The notes under the pieces: model-generated | What the model was told of the DNA's origin: nothing | Seen by the model: the letters and a program-made list of their open reading frames with translations, nothing else | The model's database searches: none | Position numbers and translations under genes: made by a program | NCBI GenBank assembly: GCA_030263665.1 | Contig: SZPK01000016.1 | Span: 22,513 to 86,512 of the forward strand | From: Villigracilis sp024434165 | GTDB taxonomy: Bacteria; Chloroflexota; Anaerolineae; Anaerolineales; Villigracilaceae | Direction: 5' to 3' | DNA: 64,000 nt | Shown: piece after piece, positions 34,969 through 42,968 of the stretch | Layout: the number at the start of each line of letters is the position of its first letter | How positions within the stretch are numbered: the stretch's first letter is position 1

Positions 34969-35643
34969 TCAAAACCCCCGCCTCTGGCCGGACCAGGGAG
35001 CGGGCGCATCGTTCTGAAATTCTTCCACGCTGGGACCTCGCAGCTGCGCGAGTCGCCACGTGCCGTAAAGGTAACTGAGGATGAGCAGGGCGATGGTTGC
35101 AGGCCAGCCCGTCAGTGTGTTGACCAGGGCGAGTTCATTCACAGCGTTGCCTTGAAAGAGCGATACTTGCCAGAATAATTTCGCTGCAAAATAGATGAGC
35201 CAGGCTGTTGTCACTTCGGTATAAGCGGGGCGGACGCGGTCGTGCCAGTACCAGTCGAGCGGCCAGCGGCGGGCTAGATAACTAGTCCAAGCCACGATTG
35301 GCTTGCGGATAATCAGGCTTACAAGAGCGAGGGCGACGGTCAGCCCGCCGTTGACGATACTTGGGAGGAAAAAGCCCTCCGAACGTCCGAGCAGAAACGC
35401 AAGCGCAATGGCGAGAGCAACGCTTCCCAGTCCTGCGAGCGCATAGACTATGGACTCTCCGCGACGGAGGCGCAGGATCGCGATCACGAACGAGAGTCCG
35501 AGTGCGCTGATCATCGCGGCGGTAAAGCCAGCCAGCCCGTTCAGCAGGAGGAAAAATATCGGCGGCAGAATCGTGTCGAGCAAGCCGACCCTACCTGTCA
35601 CGGCGCGGAATTCCTCCAGCAGTTCGCGCGCCTTGTCAGGCAT
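34969..35643 (-). CDS. DUF3159-like membrane protein
   Basis: A 224-residue protein with about five to six hydrophobic segments. The C-terminal GWPATIALLILSYLYG segment followed by TWRLAQLRGPSVEEF is typical of DUF3159. Function unknown. It overlaps the upstream gene by 8 nt and lies in the light-regulated operon, so a role in the membrane stress response is a guess. Confidence 0.75.
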   Translation of the reverse strand: MPDKARELLEEFRAVTGRVGLLDTILPPIFFLLLNGLAGFTAAMISALGLSFVIAILRLRRGESIVYALAGLGSVALAIALAFLLGRSEGFFLPSIVNGGLTVALALVSLIIRKPIVAWTSYLARRWPLDWYWHDRVRPAYTEVTTAWLIYFAAKLFWQVSLFQGNAVNELALVNTLTGWPATIALLILSYLYGTWRLAQLRGPSVEEFQNDAPAPWSGQRRGF

Positions 35644-35962
35644 GTTTGCCCATCCAGAATTTTCGCCAGTCGCCGTTGCTGGATTGCAGGGCGAGGAAGG
35701 CGTAGAGCGCGCCGGTGAAGAATCCCAGCACCATCATGGCAATCGTCCACAGGATGGCAACAGGCAGGGACTTCTCACGGTAGATGATCCACATTGAGAA
35801 AAGCGTAAAGCCCACGTACAAGTCCACGAGCGAGACGATACCCCACGGCATGGATGTGAGTTGACTGCCTTCGCCAGAAAAGTCACCGATGGTGAAGCCG
35901 TAGATGAGAACGACGGTCATGGCGAGCACGCCGAAAAGAGAAACGATCTTTGCGATTTTCAT
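35636..35962 (-). CDS. Small DUF1475-like membrane protein
   Basis: A 108-residue protein with three hydrophobic segments; the MPWGIVSLVDLYVGFTLFSMW stretch (about 38-58) resembles DUF1475. Function unknown. Start overlaps the upstream stop by 1 nt (TAATG type) and its own end overlaps the downstream start by 8 nt, so it is clearly within the operon. Confidence 0.72.
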   Translation of the reverse strand: MKIAKIVSLFGVLAMTVVLIYGFTIGDFSGEGSQLTSMPWGIVSLVDLYVGFTLFSMWIIYREKSLPVAILWTIAMMVLGFFTGALYAFLALQSSNGDWRKFWMGKHA

Positions 35963-36306
35963 TACAGCACCAGAATGATTCCGAAGACGATTTCTACTGC
36001 GAGGCTGATCCAGTTGGATTGGACGGAAGACTTATCCACAAAGATCGAGATGAGACGCACGGCGGCGATGGCGAGGTACATGATGCCGAGCATTTGGTAG
36101 GTCTCGCGTGTTGCGAGGACGAATACGGCAATGCCGAGTCCGATGAACAGCCCACCGAGAATGGAGCGGATCTCGGTGATGCCGCGCCCATCGGGAGCGG
36201 TCAACCCCGTAAAACCTTGCACATTGCGTGGAGCAAAAAGGGAGAGTAACCCCGTCCCGATGGTGAGGACGACGGCAACAAATTGAAGGGCTTTGAGGAT
36301 GTTCAT
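35962..36306 (-). CDS. DUF4345-like small membrane protein
   Basis: A 114-residue protein with four hydrophobic segments and the R-SxxGG motif (EIRSILGGLFIGLG, about 46-59) typical of DUF4345. ATG 36306 overlaps the stop of the DUF1295 gene (ATGA). Function unknown; the family recurs near carotenoid or photolyase genes, as here. Confidence 0.72.
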   Translation of the reverse strand: MNILKALQFVAVVLTIGTGLLSLFAPRNVQGFTGLTAPDGRGITEIRSILGGLFIGLGIAVFVLATRETYQMLGIMYLAIAAVRLISIFVDKSSVQSNWISLAVEIVFGIILVL

Positions 36307-37196
36307 GATTTTCCTAACTTCCACAATTTGGGAATCAATACGGGCGTAGATTTCTTATACGCTTCATAATCCGCCTGCCCGCCCCATTTTTGTTCGGCTT
36401 TCTTTTGGAGCAGGGGAATGCCGCTGATGCGGGTGAGCAGGATTGCGACGAAGAGCGGCGAAATCAACGCGACCCATGCCCAGCCTTGCAGGACAGGCAT
36501 GGCGATGAGGGCGATACCGATCCACAAAACGATTTCGCCGAAGTAGTTGGGATGACGCGAGCGCGACCATAACCCGGTTTGGATGAATTTACCTTTGTTG
36601 GCGGGATCGGCGTTGAAACGGCTTTTCTGCGAGTCGGCGACGACTTCGATAATGAAGCCGGAGAGCCAGACCAGAAAACCGACGATGGCGAAGGCGTCCA
36701 GCTCTTTGCGCGTTGTGGCGGTGATGGCGACCAGCGCGGCGGCAAGCGTGAATGTGACCCATAAGCCCTGGATCGTCCATGTGTTGAGGAAGCGGATAAA
36801 GGATGGTTTGATCTCGTCGAAGCGGTCGTCCCTGCCTGCTTTTTGAATGCGGCTGAACAGGAACGTCCCAAGCCGGATCGCCCAAACGACGACCAATACT
36901 GTGAGCAGAATCGAACGCGCATCGGGAGCGACGCTGTAGCGGCTGTAACAAAGCGAGACGCCGATGACGCTGATGTAGGTGATGCTTCCCGTCAGGTCGA
37001 AGAATTTTTCGGTCTGGAAGATATAGGCGGGGATGAAGACCAGCCACTGAATCAGGAATGCCAGCGCGACGGCGATGGCGAAGACGGGGACGCCGCCGAA
37101 AGTGACGCTTCCCTGACTCCCTGCTAACGCCACGAGCCAGCCGATCAGGATCAATATTGGGAATATGACGAACGAAGTACGGTCTGTTGATTTCAT
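36303..37196 (-). CDS. DUF1295-family membrane protein (steroid reductase / ICMT-like)
   Basis: A 297-residue protein with about seven hydrophobic segments. The C-terminal LWSRSRHPNYFGEIVLW motif (about 227-243) defines DUF1295 and is shared with isoprenylcysteine methyltransferases and 5-alpha-reductases that act on isoprenoid-like lipids. A polyprenoid or fatty substrate is plausible but unproven. AAGGA precedes the ATG. It is expected to be light-induced with crtI. Confidence 0.85.
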   Translation of the reverse strand: MKSTDRTSFVIFPILILIGWLVALAGSQGSVTFGGVPVFAIAVALAFLIQWLVFIPAYIFQTEKFFDLTGSITYISVIGVSLCYSRYSVAPDARSILLTVLVVVWAIRLGTFLFSRIQKAGRDDRFDEIKPSFIRFLNTWTIQGLWVTFTLAAALVAITATTRKELDAFAIVGFLVWLSGFIIEVVADSQKSRFNADPANKGKFIQTGLWSRSRHPNYFGEIVLWIGIALIAMPVLQGWAWVALISPLFVAILLTRISGIPLLQKKAEQKWGGQADYEAYKKSTPVLIPKLWKLGKS

Positions 37197-37250
37197 GTTT
37201 TCCTTGTTTGTGTCGGCGGAACGCTAGAGGGACACGCAAGCGAACGTGTT

Positions 37251-38573
37251 CTACGCGCCCAACCTGGCAACTTCACCTGCCAGCCAGCGCTTGATCGGCT
37301 CGCCCTGCCCGTTGATGTGGGCATCCACGGCTTGCGAATAAATGTCCATGAACGCCGCCAACTCCTGCCGGGGGCGCTGGTAGGCTTGCAGGAGCATTTT
37401 CAGCCAATCCATTTCCCCGGCGAGATGTTCCATGTCCCCGAACTGCAGGGCGGCAGCGATGTTGTCGCCGAGGTATTGGATGCTCGCGTTGAGTTCTTCG
37501 GGACCGATGGAAAGCGGCGGGAGTTTTGCTTTGACCGTGCCTTCGATTTGCGCGCGCCTGGCGCTGAAGCCGTGCATGGCAGAGAGATATTCCTGCGGGG
37601 CAGCTTTGGGCGTCTTCTCTTTGGGTTTGGTTCTCAAAAGAGATTCGACTTCCTTGACCGCATCCTCCAGCGAAACGCCGAGGAATTGACCGGGAATGTA
37701 CTCCGCGATTGCCGGGCGCAGGTTGAAGATGCGCCCGCCGAAGCCGACGAATACACCCTGACCGGCGAGCGCCAGCGCGGCATGCTGGAGGTGCGCCGCG
37801 CTGCTCAACGTTTGCGAGGCGAGGATGACCAGGTTTGCTCTAACGTTGAGCGCGGTTTCGGCGAACCGCTCGGCGGGGATGTTTGCGCCGAGGTAGATGA
37901 CGTTCAATCCACGGCGGCGCAGGAACAATGCGATCTGCAGCGGCGTGAAGGCGTGCCATTCAGTGGGGGGGCATCCCACCAGGATGGTTTGCGGGCGGGT
38001 GGGGGCAGGTGAAGCGCTGAGCAGCGCGTCCAGCCGGCGCATGGCAAGGCCCGAGGCAAAATGTTCCTGCTGGACGCTGGCGCGGTTTTCGAACCACAAA
38101 TTGCCGATCTCCGACATGCCCTTTTGCAGCACATCCATGCAAACCGATTCGACCGGGAACATGGAGAAGGCTTTGTTCAACGCCTGTTCTGCCTGTGTCT
38201 CGCTGAAGTTCAGGCAAGCCGTAACCCACTCCAAGCGGATGGCATCGAGGGTCGTATCGGCGGGGAGGATGGGCGCGGAACCCGTCAGCGTGGCGAGGCT
38301 CGATGGAGCCAGACCAGCCAGCGGGTCCGAGCCGGAGGCGGTGATTTCGTTCCACAAATCCACCGCGCGCGAAATGGAAAGCCCCTCTGCCTGGCGGGCG
38401 ATCAGCCATTTAATCGTCTCGATATCGTATTGCGAATACAAGCGATGACCGCCCGCGCTGCGCTGCGGTACGGGCAAACCATAGCGGCGTTCCCAGGCGC
38501 GCAGTGTATCGGCGGCCAGCCCCGTTTCGCGGAGCACCGCTTTCAAGTTATAGGCAGGGGATTTGCTGAGCAT
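37251..38573 (-). CDS. carH: CarH/LitR-like MerR regulator with cobalamin photoreceptor domain
   Basis: A 440-residue regulator. Residues 8-75 form a MerR-type DNA-binding domain (TLRAWERRYGLPVPQRSAGGHRLY). Residues 105-185 form the helical cap with W160, nine residues, then E170-H171, the light-sensing W-x9-EH motif of CarH. The B12 domain (195-315) has His207 as probable lower ligand in PPTEWHAFT (standard DxHxxG is changed to ExHxxT), SQTL near 253, and FGG near 278. An additional helical domain of about 120 residues follows and is not part of standard CarH. Adenosylcobalamin-bound tetramers repress in the dark; light breaks the Co-C bond. It sits 12 nt after crtI, so it would autoregulate. 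Confidence 0.9.
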   Translation of the reverse strand: MLSKSPAYNLKAVLRETGLAADTLRAWERRYGLPVPQRSAGGHRLYSQYDIETIKWLIARQAEGLSISRAVDLWNEITASGSDPLAGLAPSSLATLTGSAPILPADTTLDAIRLEWVTACLNFSETQAEQALNKAFSMFPVESVCMDVLQKGMSEIGNLWFENRASVQQEHFASGLAMRRLDALLSASPAPTRPQTILVGCPPTEWHAFTPLQIALFLRRRGLNVIYLGANIPAERFAETALNVRANLVILASQTLSSAAHLQHAALALAGQGVFVGFGGRIFNLRPAIAEYIPGQFLGVSLEDAVKEVESLLRTKPKEKTPKAAPQEYLSAMHGFSARRAQIEGTVKAKLPPLSIGPEELNASIQYLGDNIAAALQFGDMEHLAGEMDWLKMLLQAYQRPRQELAAFMDIYSQAVDAHINGQGEPIKRWLAGEVARLGA

Positions 38574-38585
38574 GTTGGTTCCTCT

Positions 38586-40112
38586 TTAGGCGGGATTTAG
38601 AGTTGGTTTGGACACTTTTTGCACAGCAATTGTACCTTTTTCCTTCAGGATGCGCTCGGTTGTCAGGCGTGCAGAAAGCAGGACAATGGGCAGCCCCGTG
38701 CCGGGATGGGTGGAGGCTCCGGCGAAGTACAGGTTTTTGTATTTTTTATGACGGTTCTGCGGGCGAAGATAGCCGACCTGCCAGAAGTTGTGACTCAGCC
38801 CAAACGCGGCTCCCTTTTCGAGGTTGAAACGGCTCTTCCAGACTTTGGGCTGGTACACGATCTCGAACTTGATATGCCCTTTGAGATCGGTCACGCCCAT
38901 CTCTTTGGCGAGGCGTGTCAAGACGGTTTCACGCGCGCGGTTGACCAGGGCGTCCCAATCCTGCTCGCTGCGGGCGTCAAGATGACCGACGGGAACAAGA
39001 ACGTACAGCGTTTCCTGTCCGTCCGGCGCGGCGGCGGGATCAGTGCGGGCTGGCGCGTGGACGTAGAACGACGGCACTTCGGGCAGGGTGTGGTCTTCGA
39101 AGATTTGGTCGAACGAGGCTTTGTAATCGCCGCCGAGGAAAACGTTGTGGTGCGCGATTTGCTTGTATTGCTTGTCCACGCCCCAATAGAACATGATGGT
39201 GGAGCAGGTGTAGAGTTTGTCGTCGAGTTTTCTGGCTTCGGCGGCATCGGGCAAAAGTTCTTTGTAAATGTAAGGCAGGTCTGCGTTGCCGATTACAACA
39301 TCCGCTGTCCACTGTCTACCGTCCACCGTCTCAACACTTTCCACTTTCGACTTTCCGACATTGATCCTTTTCACAGGCGCGTTATACACAAACTTCACGC
39401 CAAGTCTTTCGGCGATTTTCACCAAGGCTTGAATCCCTGCATACATGCCGCCCATCGGGTACCAAACGCCTTCCGCCAATTCGGTATATTGAAGGAGGGA
39501 GTAGGTGGCAGGCGCGTCGTAGGGGCTAAGACCGAGATACATGTTCTGGAAAGTGAAGGCGGCTTTCAGGCGTTCGTCCTTGAAGAAGCGGCTGGTGTTG
39601 GCGTAGTGCTTCTGCAAGGCTTTGAGGTTGAAGATCAACGGCAGGTTCTTGGGGCTGAAATATTCGAAGATGTTGTAGAAATTGCGCCCGACGAATTTTT
39701 CAACCGAAATTTTGTAGTGTTTCGCGCCTTCTGCGATGTAGCCGAGGAAACCCGTAAAGGCGGTCTTATCCACGGCTTCGAGCTGGGTTTGCATTTTGCC
39801 AATATCTGAGGTCAGTTCGAGCCGCAGCCCGTCATCGAAATGGACTTTGTAGGTCGGGTCAATACGGCGCAGGTCGAGGTGGTCGCTCATCCTTTCGCCG
39901 AGAGCGGCAAAGGCTTCCTCCCAAACTTCGGGCATGAGAAACAGCGTCGGTCCGATATCGAAGCGGTGACCGTCGCGGACGATCTGGTTGCAGCGCCCGC
40001 CGGGGGTGGATTCCTTCTCCAGCACGGTCACGTCATATCCGTTTTTTGCGAGACGGGCGGCGGTGGCAATCCCGCCGATTCCCGCGCCAATTACAAGTGC
40101 AGTGGGTTTCAT
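38586..40112 (-). CDS. crtI: Phytoene desaturase
   Basis: A 508-residue CrtI-type FAD amine-oxidoreductase-like enzyme. The N-terminal dinucleotide fold is VIGAGIGGIATAARLAKNGYDVTVLEK, and the C-terminal carotene desaturase block is FAGASTHPGTGLPIV. It converts phytoene to lycopene with four desaturations at the membrane. GGAGAA lies before ATG 40112. It is first in the long minus-strand operon with promoter TTGACA-N16-TACAAT. Residues 251-269 are encoded by a degenerate 8-bp-period repeat (39304-39358), an oddity in an otherwise conserved enzyme. Confidence 0.95.
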   Translation of the reverse strand: MKPTALVIGAGIGGIATAARLAKNGYDVTVLEKESTPGGRCNQIVRDGHRFDIGPTLFLMPEVWEEAFAALGERMSDHLDLRRIDPTYKVHFDDGLRLELTSDIGKMQTQLEAVDKTAFTGFLGYIAEGAKHYKISVEKFVGRNFYNIFEYFSPKNLPLIFNLKALQKHYANTSRFFKDERLKAAFTFQNMYLGLSPYDAPATYSLLQYTELAEGVWYPMGGMYAGIQALVKIAERLGVKFVYNAPVKRINVGKSKVESVETVDGRQWTADVVIGNADLPYIYKELLPDAAEARKLDDKLYTCSTIMFYWGVDKQYKQIAHHNVFLGGDYKASFDQIFEDHTLPEVPSFYVHAPARTDPAAAPDGQETLYVLVPVGHLDARSEQDWDALVNRARETVLTRLAKEMGVTDLKGHIKFEIVYQPKVWKSRFNLEKGAAFGLSHNFWQVGYLRPQNRHKKYKNLYFAGASTHPGTGLPIVLLSARLTTERILKEKGTIAVQKVSKPTLNPA

Positions 40113-40151
40113 GGTTCTCCTTATCTGCCTTCCTGAGTGAAGGGCAGGGGT

Positions 40152-40179
40152 ATTGTACCTCTTGTCTAGTATTTGTCAA
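40152..40179 (-). promoter_or_regulatory. Promoter of the crtI-carH operon
   Basis: Minus-strand TTGACA (40179-40174) and TACAAT (40157-40152) with a 16-bp spacer. The -35 lies within a tandem 11-bp repeat (AATACTTGACA then AATACTAGACA, 40184-40163), as expected if a CarH-type repressor occludes polymerase. Confidence 0.75.
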
Positions 40180-40211
40180 GTATTAAAATCATACTTTGCA
40201 AAACCTTGACA
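40163..40211. promoter_or_regulatory. Candidate CarH operator: tandem 11-bp repeats, divergent
   Basis: Minus strand: AATACTTGACA (40184-40174) and AATACTAGACA (40173-40163), 10 of 11 identical and abutting. Plus strand: CATACTTTGCA (40190-40200) and AAACCTTGACA (40201-40211), abutting, matching the first unit at 8 and 9 of 11 positions. The inverted arrays meet about 5 bp apart, and each includes the -35 of its promoter. Thermus CarH also binds 11-bp direct repeats over a -35 box. Confidence 0.65.
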
Positions 40212-40233
40212 AATTTTCCAATACCCATAAAAT
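40206..40233 (+). promoter_or_regulatory. Promoter of crtB
   Basis: TTGACA at 40206-40211 and TAAAAT at 40228-40233 with a 16-bp spacer, matching the opposite promoter's layout. Transcription would begin near 40240, leaving a leader of about 105 nt in which CGCCCAA pairs with TTGGGCG close to the ribosome binding site. Confidence 0.75.
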
Positions 40234-40344
40234 ACACCCACCAAGACAAAACCGCGCCGCCAAATCATTTGACGAGCGCCCAAGCAGTATGGAGATGCAG
40301 GGCAAGCCCCTCCACCAAGGTTGTTTGGGCGTCAGGAGAGACTC

Positions 40345-41319
40345 ATGCAAGCACATGCCAACTGGGAAAACCAACTGCTCGCCCTCGCGGGGCATATCCC
40401 GCATCCTTCCACGCGCCCGTTTTTCTCCTATTGGGCGGGAGATGCCGCGCTTCGCAAGGCATACAGACAGGCGGAGGTCATCACAGCCGCCCACAGCAAA
40501 TCCTTTTACTTCGCTTCGGCGCTGCTTCCCGAGGAGAAACGCTCCGCCGTCCGCGCGCTCTACGCCTTCTGCCGCACGGTGGATGATATTGTGGATGAAA
40601 TCGAATCGAAGAAGGATCGGGATTTCGAATTGGATTACTGGCGCAGCGTGATCCAAAGCGCCTCCGCCTCGAACCTGCGTCCGGCTGAGGATTTCGGCGG
40701 CGACCTGGTTGCCGCTGCCTGGGTGGATGCGCTCGTCCGGTATCACATTCCCCGCCATTACGCCCTGCAATTGATTGATGGCGTTGCCCGCGATCTATCC
40801 CAGTCCCGCTACCAGACCTTCGACGACCTTGCCACATACTGCTACGGCGTCGCCTCCACGGTTGGGTTGATGAGCATGTACATCATCGGCTTCGAAAGCA
40901 ACGACGCCGTGCCATACGCCATCAAGCTCGGCGTCGCCCTGCAAATGACTAACATCCTGCGCGATGTGGGCGAGGATTACCTAAACGGGCGTCTCTACCT
41001 GCCGCGCGAGGAACTCATCACCTACGGCATCCGCGAAGAGGACATTGCCGCCGGGCGTGTGACCGAAGGCTGGCGGCAGTTCATGAAATTCCAGATCGAG
41101 CGCACCCGCCGGTTGTACGAGGAATCCTGGGCGGGCGTAAAATGGCTCGAGCCGGAAGGGCGTCTCGCCATCGGCGCGGCATCCGTTTTTTACAGCGGCA
41201 TTTTGGATGACATCGAGAAGCACGATTACAACGTCTTCACCCGCCGCGCTTCTTTGAGCGCCCTCGAGAAAATTGCCCGTCTTCCATCATTGTGGTGGAA
41301 ATTGAAATCCCTCAGATAA
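40345..41319 (+). CDS. crtB: Phytoene synthase
   Basis: A 324-residue trans-isoprenyl diphosphate synthase-fold enzyme. The two aspartate-rich motifs are DDIVDE (about 85-90) and DVGEDY (about 212-217). It joins two geranylgeranyl diphosphates to phytoene. The ATG at 40345 has AGGAGAG close upstream; an alternative frame opening at 40321 lacks this. Divergent from crtI and followed within 12 nt by a TspO-like gene. The CrtE geranylgeranyl diphosphate synthase is not in this window. Confidence 0.93.
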   Translation: MQAHANWENQLLALAGHIPHPSTRPFFSYWAGDAALRKAYRQAEVITAAHSKSFYFASALLPEEKRSAVRALYAFCRTVDDIVDEIESKKDRDFELDYWRSVIQSASASNLRPAEDFGGDLVAAAWVDALVRYHIPRHYALQLIDGVARDLSQSRYQTFDDLATYCYGVASTVGLMSMYIIGFESNDAVPYAIKLGVALQMTNILRDVGEDYLNGRLYLPREELITYGIREEDIAAGRVTEGWRQFMKFQIERTRRLYEESWAGVKWLEPEGRLAIGAASVFYSGILDDIEKHDYNVFTRRASLSALEKIARLPSLWWKLKSLR

Positions 41320-41331
41320 AAAGGAACATCC

Positions 41332-42089
41332 ATGTCGAAAGATTCGTTACGTCAGTTCGCCAACCTGCCGGCGCCGCGCTTGCGCTTGCCGTCAATATCC
41401 TCGCCTCCACGCTGCCGCTCAATGGGCAGAACACCGGCGAGATTTCAGACCGCTTTCAGGTGTATTTTGTGCCTGCCGGGTACGTCTTTGCCATTTGGGG
41501 CGTGATCTACATCGGATGGATCGCGTTCACGATCTATCAATTCCTCCCTTCCCAGAAGGAAAGTCCGAGAATGCAGCGGCTGGGATACCTGTTCGCGCTG
41601 AGCAGCATTGCCAATGCCGCATGGTTGTTTTGCTGGCACTACAACCAGTTCGGTTTGAGCGTGCTCGTCATGCTTTCGCTTTTGGGGCTGCTCATTGCCA
41701 GTTACCTGCGGCTCGATGTGAACCGGCGCCCGGTTTCCGCGGCGGAGCGCTGGTCTGTGGATATTCCGTTCAGCGTTTATCTCGGCTGGATCACGGTTGC
41801 AACCGTCGCAAACATCACAGATTGGCTGTATCTCATCGAGTGGAATGGGTTTGGAATCGCTCCCCAAACCTGGGCGGTCATCATGCTCGCGGCTGCCTCC
41901 CTGCTTGGCGCGGGGATGGCAATCACCCGCAGGGATGCGGCGTACCTCTCCGTACTGGTCTGGGCGTTCATTGGGATTGCGGCAAAGCAAACTCCCGCTC
42001 CGATGGTCGTGACCGCTGCATGGATAGCCGCCGCGCTCATGGCAGGATTGATCGTCTATAGTCTCTCTCACCGCGCCCGCTTGGGGTGA
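41332..42089 (+). CDS. TspO/MBR-like tryptophan-rich membrane protein, apparent N-terminal frameshift
   Basis: From about residue 13 onward the protein reads as a tryptophan-rich sensory (TspO/MBR-like) protein with about eight hydrophobic segments. This part (41368-42089) is in a frame with no ATG, GTG or TTG before it except inside crtB. An ATG at 41332 with AAGGA upstream begins the expected N-terminus (MSKDSLRQFANL) in a frame one base off; a one-base deletion near 41366-41369 would explain this. Alternatives are sequencing error or translation from an unusual codon. TspO proteins respond to light or oxygen in phototrophs, which suits the location. Confidence 0.6.
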
Positions 42090-42176
42090 TATAAACCCAT
42101 ATATCGGTTGATTTCTCCTCCTCTTTTTTAAAGCAGAGGCGTGACGTGAATAGTCATGCCCTTGTCTGTTTTTAAA

Positions 42177-42240
42177 CCATGGACGATGGATCATTGACCA
42201 TGGATGACTTTCCATCGTCCACGGTCTGCGGTTCATCGTC
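42177..42240. repeat. Degenerate periodic repeat with an inverted repeat
   Basis: Related 9-bp units around CCATGGACG recur through this stretch. GGACGATGGA (42181-42190) pairs with TCCATCGTCC (42211-42220). It belongs to the same style of short-period degenerate repeats seen elsewhere in the window. Confidence 0.5.
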
Positions 42241-42243
42241 TTT

Positions 42244-42252
42244 TGATATACT
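42244..42252 (+). promoter_or_regulatory. Extended -10 of the SGNH lipoprotein gene
   Basis: TG at 42244-42245 and TATACT at 42247-42252. The GTG start at 42260 is 7 nt further, so the mRNA would be leaderless. Confidence 0.55.
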
Positions 42253-42259
42253 TGCCCTC

Positions 42260-42937
42260 GTGAAGAAGTTCGCAATCTTGTTTTGTCTTTTTCTTATCAG
42301 TTGTGTGAGCAAACCAAACCCTGCAACGGAGAATTCAATGAACTTTCGATATTTGGCGTTGGGCGATTCCTATACCATCGGCGAAAGCGTGGAAGAAGCG
42401 GAGCGTTTCCCAAATCAGCTTGCGGCATTGCTTGCCGACGAAGGCGTGACCGTGGACGTAAAAATCATCGCCCGCACCGGCTGGACGACGGATGAATTAT
42501 GGGATGGCATCCAGAAGGAAACGCTCGCGCCGCCGTACGACATGGTCTCTCTGCTGATCGGCGTCAACAACCAATATCGCGGCAGGGGCATTGAAGAATA
42601 TCGCGAAGGCTTCGTTTTCCTGCTCGATAAAGCCGTTGAATATGCGGGCGGGGATGTCAAGCGCGTGATCGTCTTTTCCATCCCGGATTGGGGCGTGACC
42701 CCCTTTGCGGCTGGCAGGGACGCGGCACAGATCGCGGCTGAGATCGACGCCTTCAATCAAGTCAATTTGGAAGAAACTCAAAAAGCAGGCGCGCATTATG
42801 TCGATGTGACGCCTGTTTCGCGCAAGGCAAAGGAAGACCCGACCCTGGTCGCTGGAGATGGATTGCATCCCTCCGGCAAAATGTATGCCGAGTGGGCAAA
42901 ATCCGCCTTGCCGATTGCATTAAGCATCTTGAAGTAG
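42260..42937 (+). CDS. SGNH/GDSL-family lipoprotein esterase
   Basis: A 225-residue precursor with a lipoprotein signal ending LISC (Cys15) when started at GTG 42260. The SGNH blocks are present: block I ALGDSYTIGE with Ser, block III GVNNQYRG with Asn, and block V DGLHPSG with Asp and His. It likely hydrolyses an ester or acyl group outside the membrane. GTG 42260 is supported by a leaderless promoter; an alternative ATG 42338 has GGAG upstream and would give a cytosolic enzyme, so both forms may be made. Confidence 0.82.
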   Translation: MKKFAILFCLFLISCVSKPNPATENSMNFRYLALGDSYTIGESVEEAERFPNQLAALLADEGVTVDVKIIARTGWTTDELWDGIQKETLAPPYDMVSLLIGVNNQYRGRGIEEYREGFVFLLDKAVEYAGGDVKRVIVFSIPDWGVTPFAAGRDAAQIAAEIDAFNQVNLEETQKAGAHYVDVTPVSRKAKEDPTLVAGDGLHPSGKMYAEWAKSALPIALSILK

Positions 42938-42968
42938 AATCCTTGCTCAGATCAAAATTGGAGAATCA

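Noticed and set aside
40240..40344. Cobalamin riboswitch in the crtB leader
   Set aside because: A stem is visible (CGCCCAA with TTGGGCG), but there is no B12-box-like sequence and the leader is too short.
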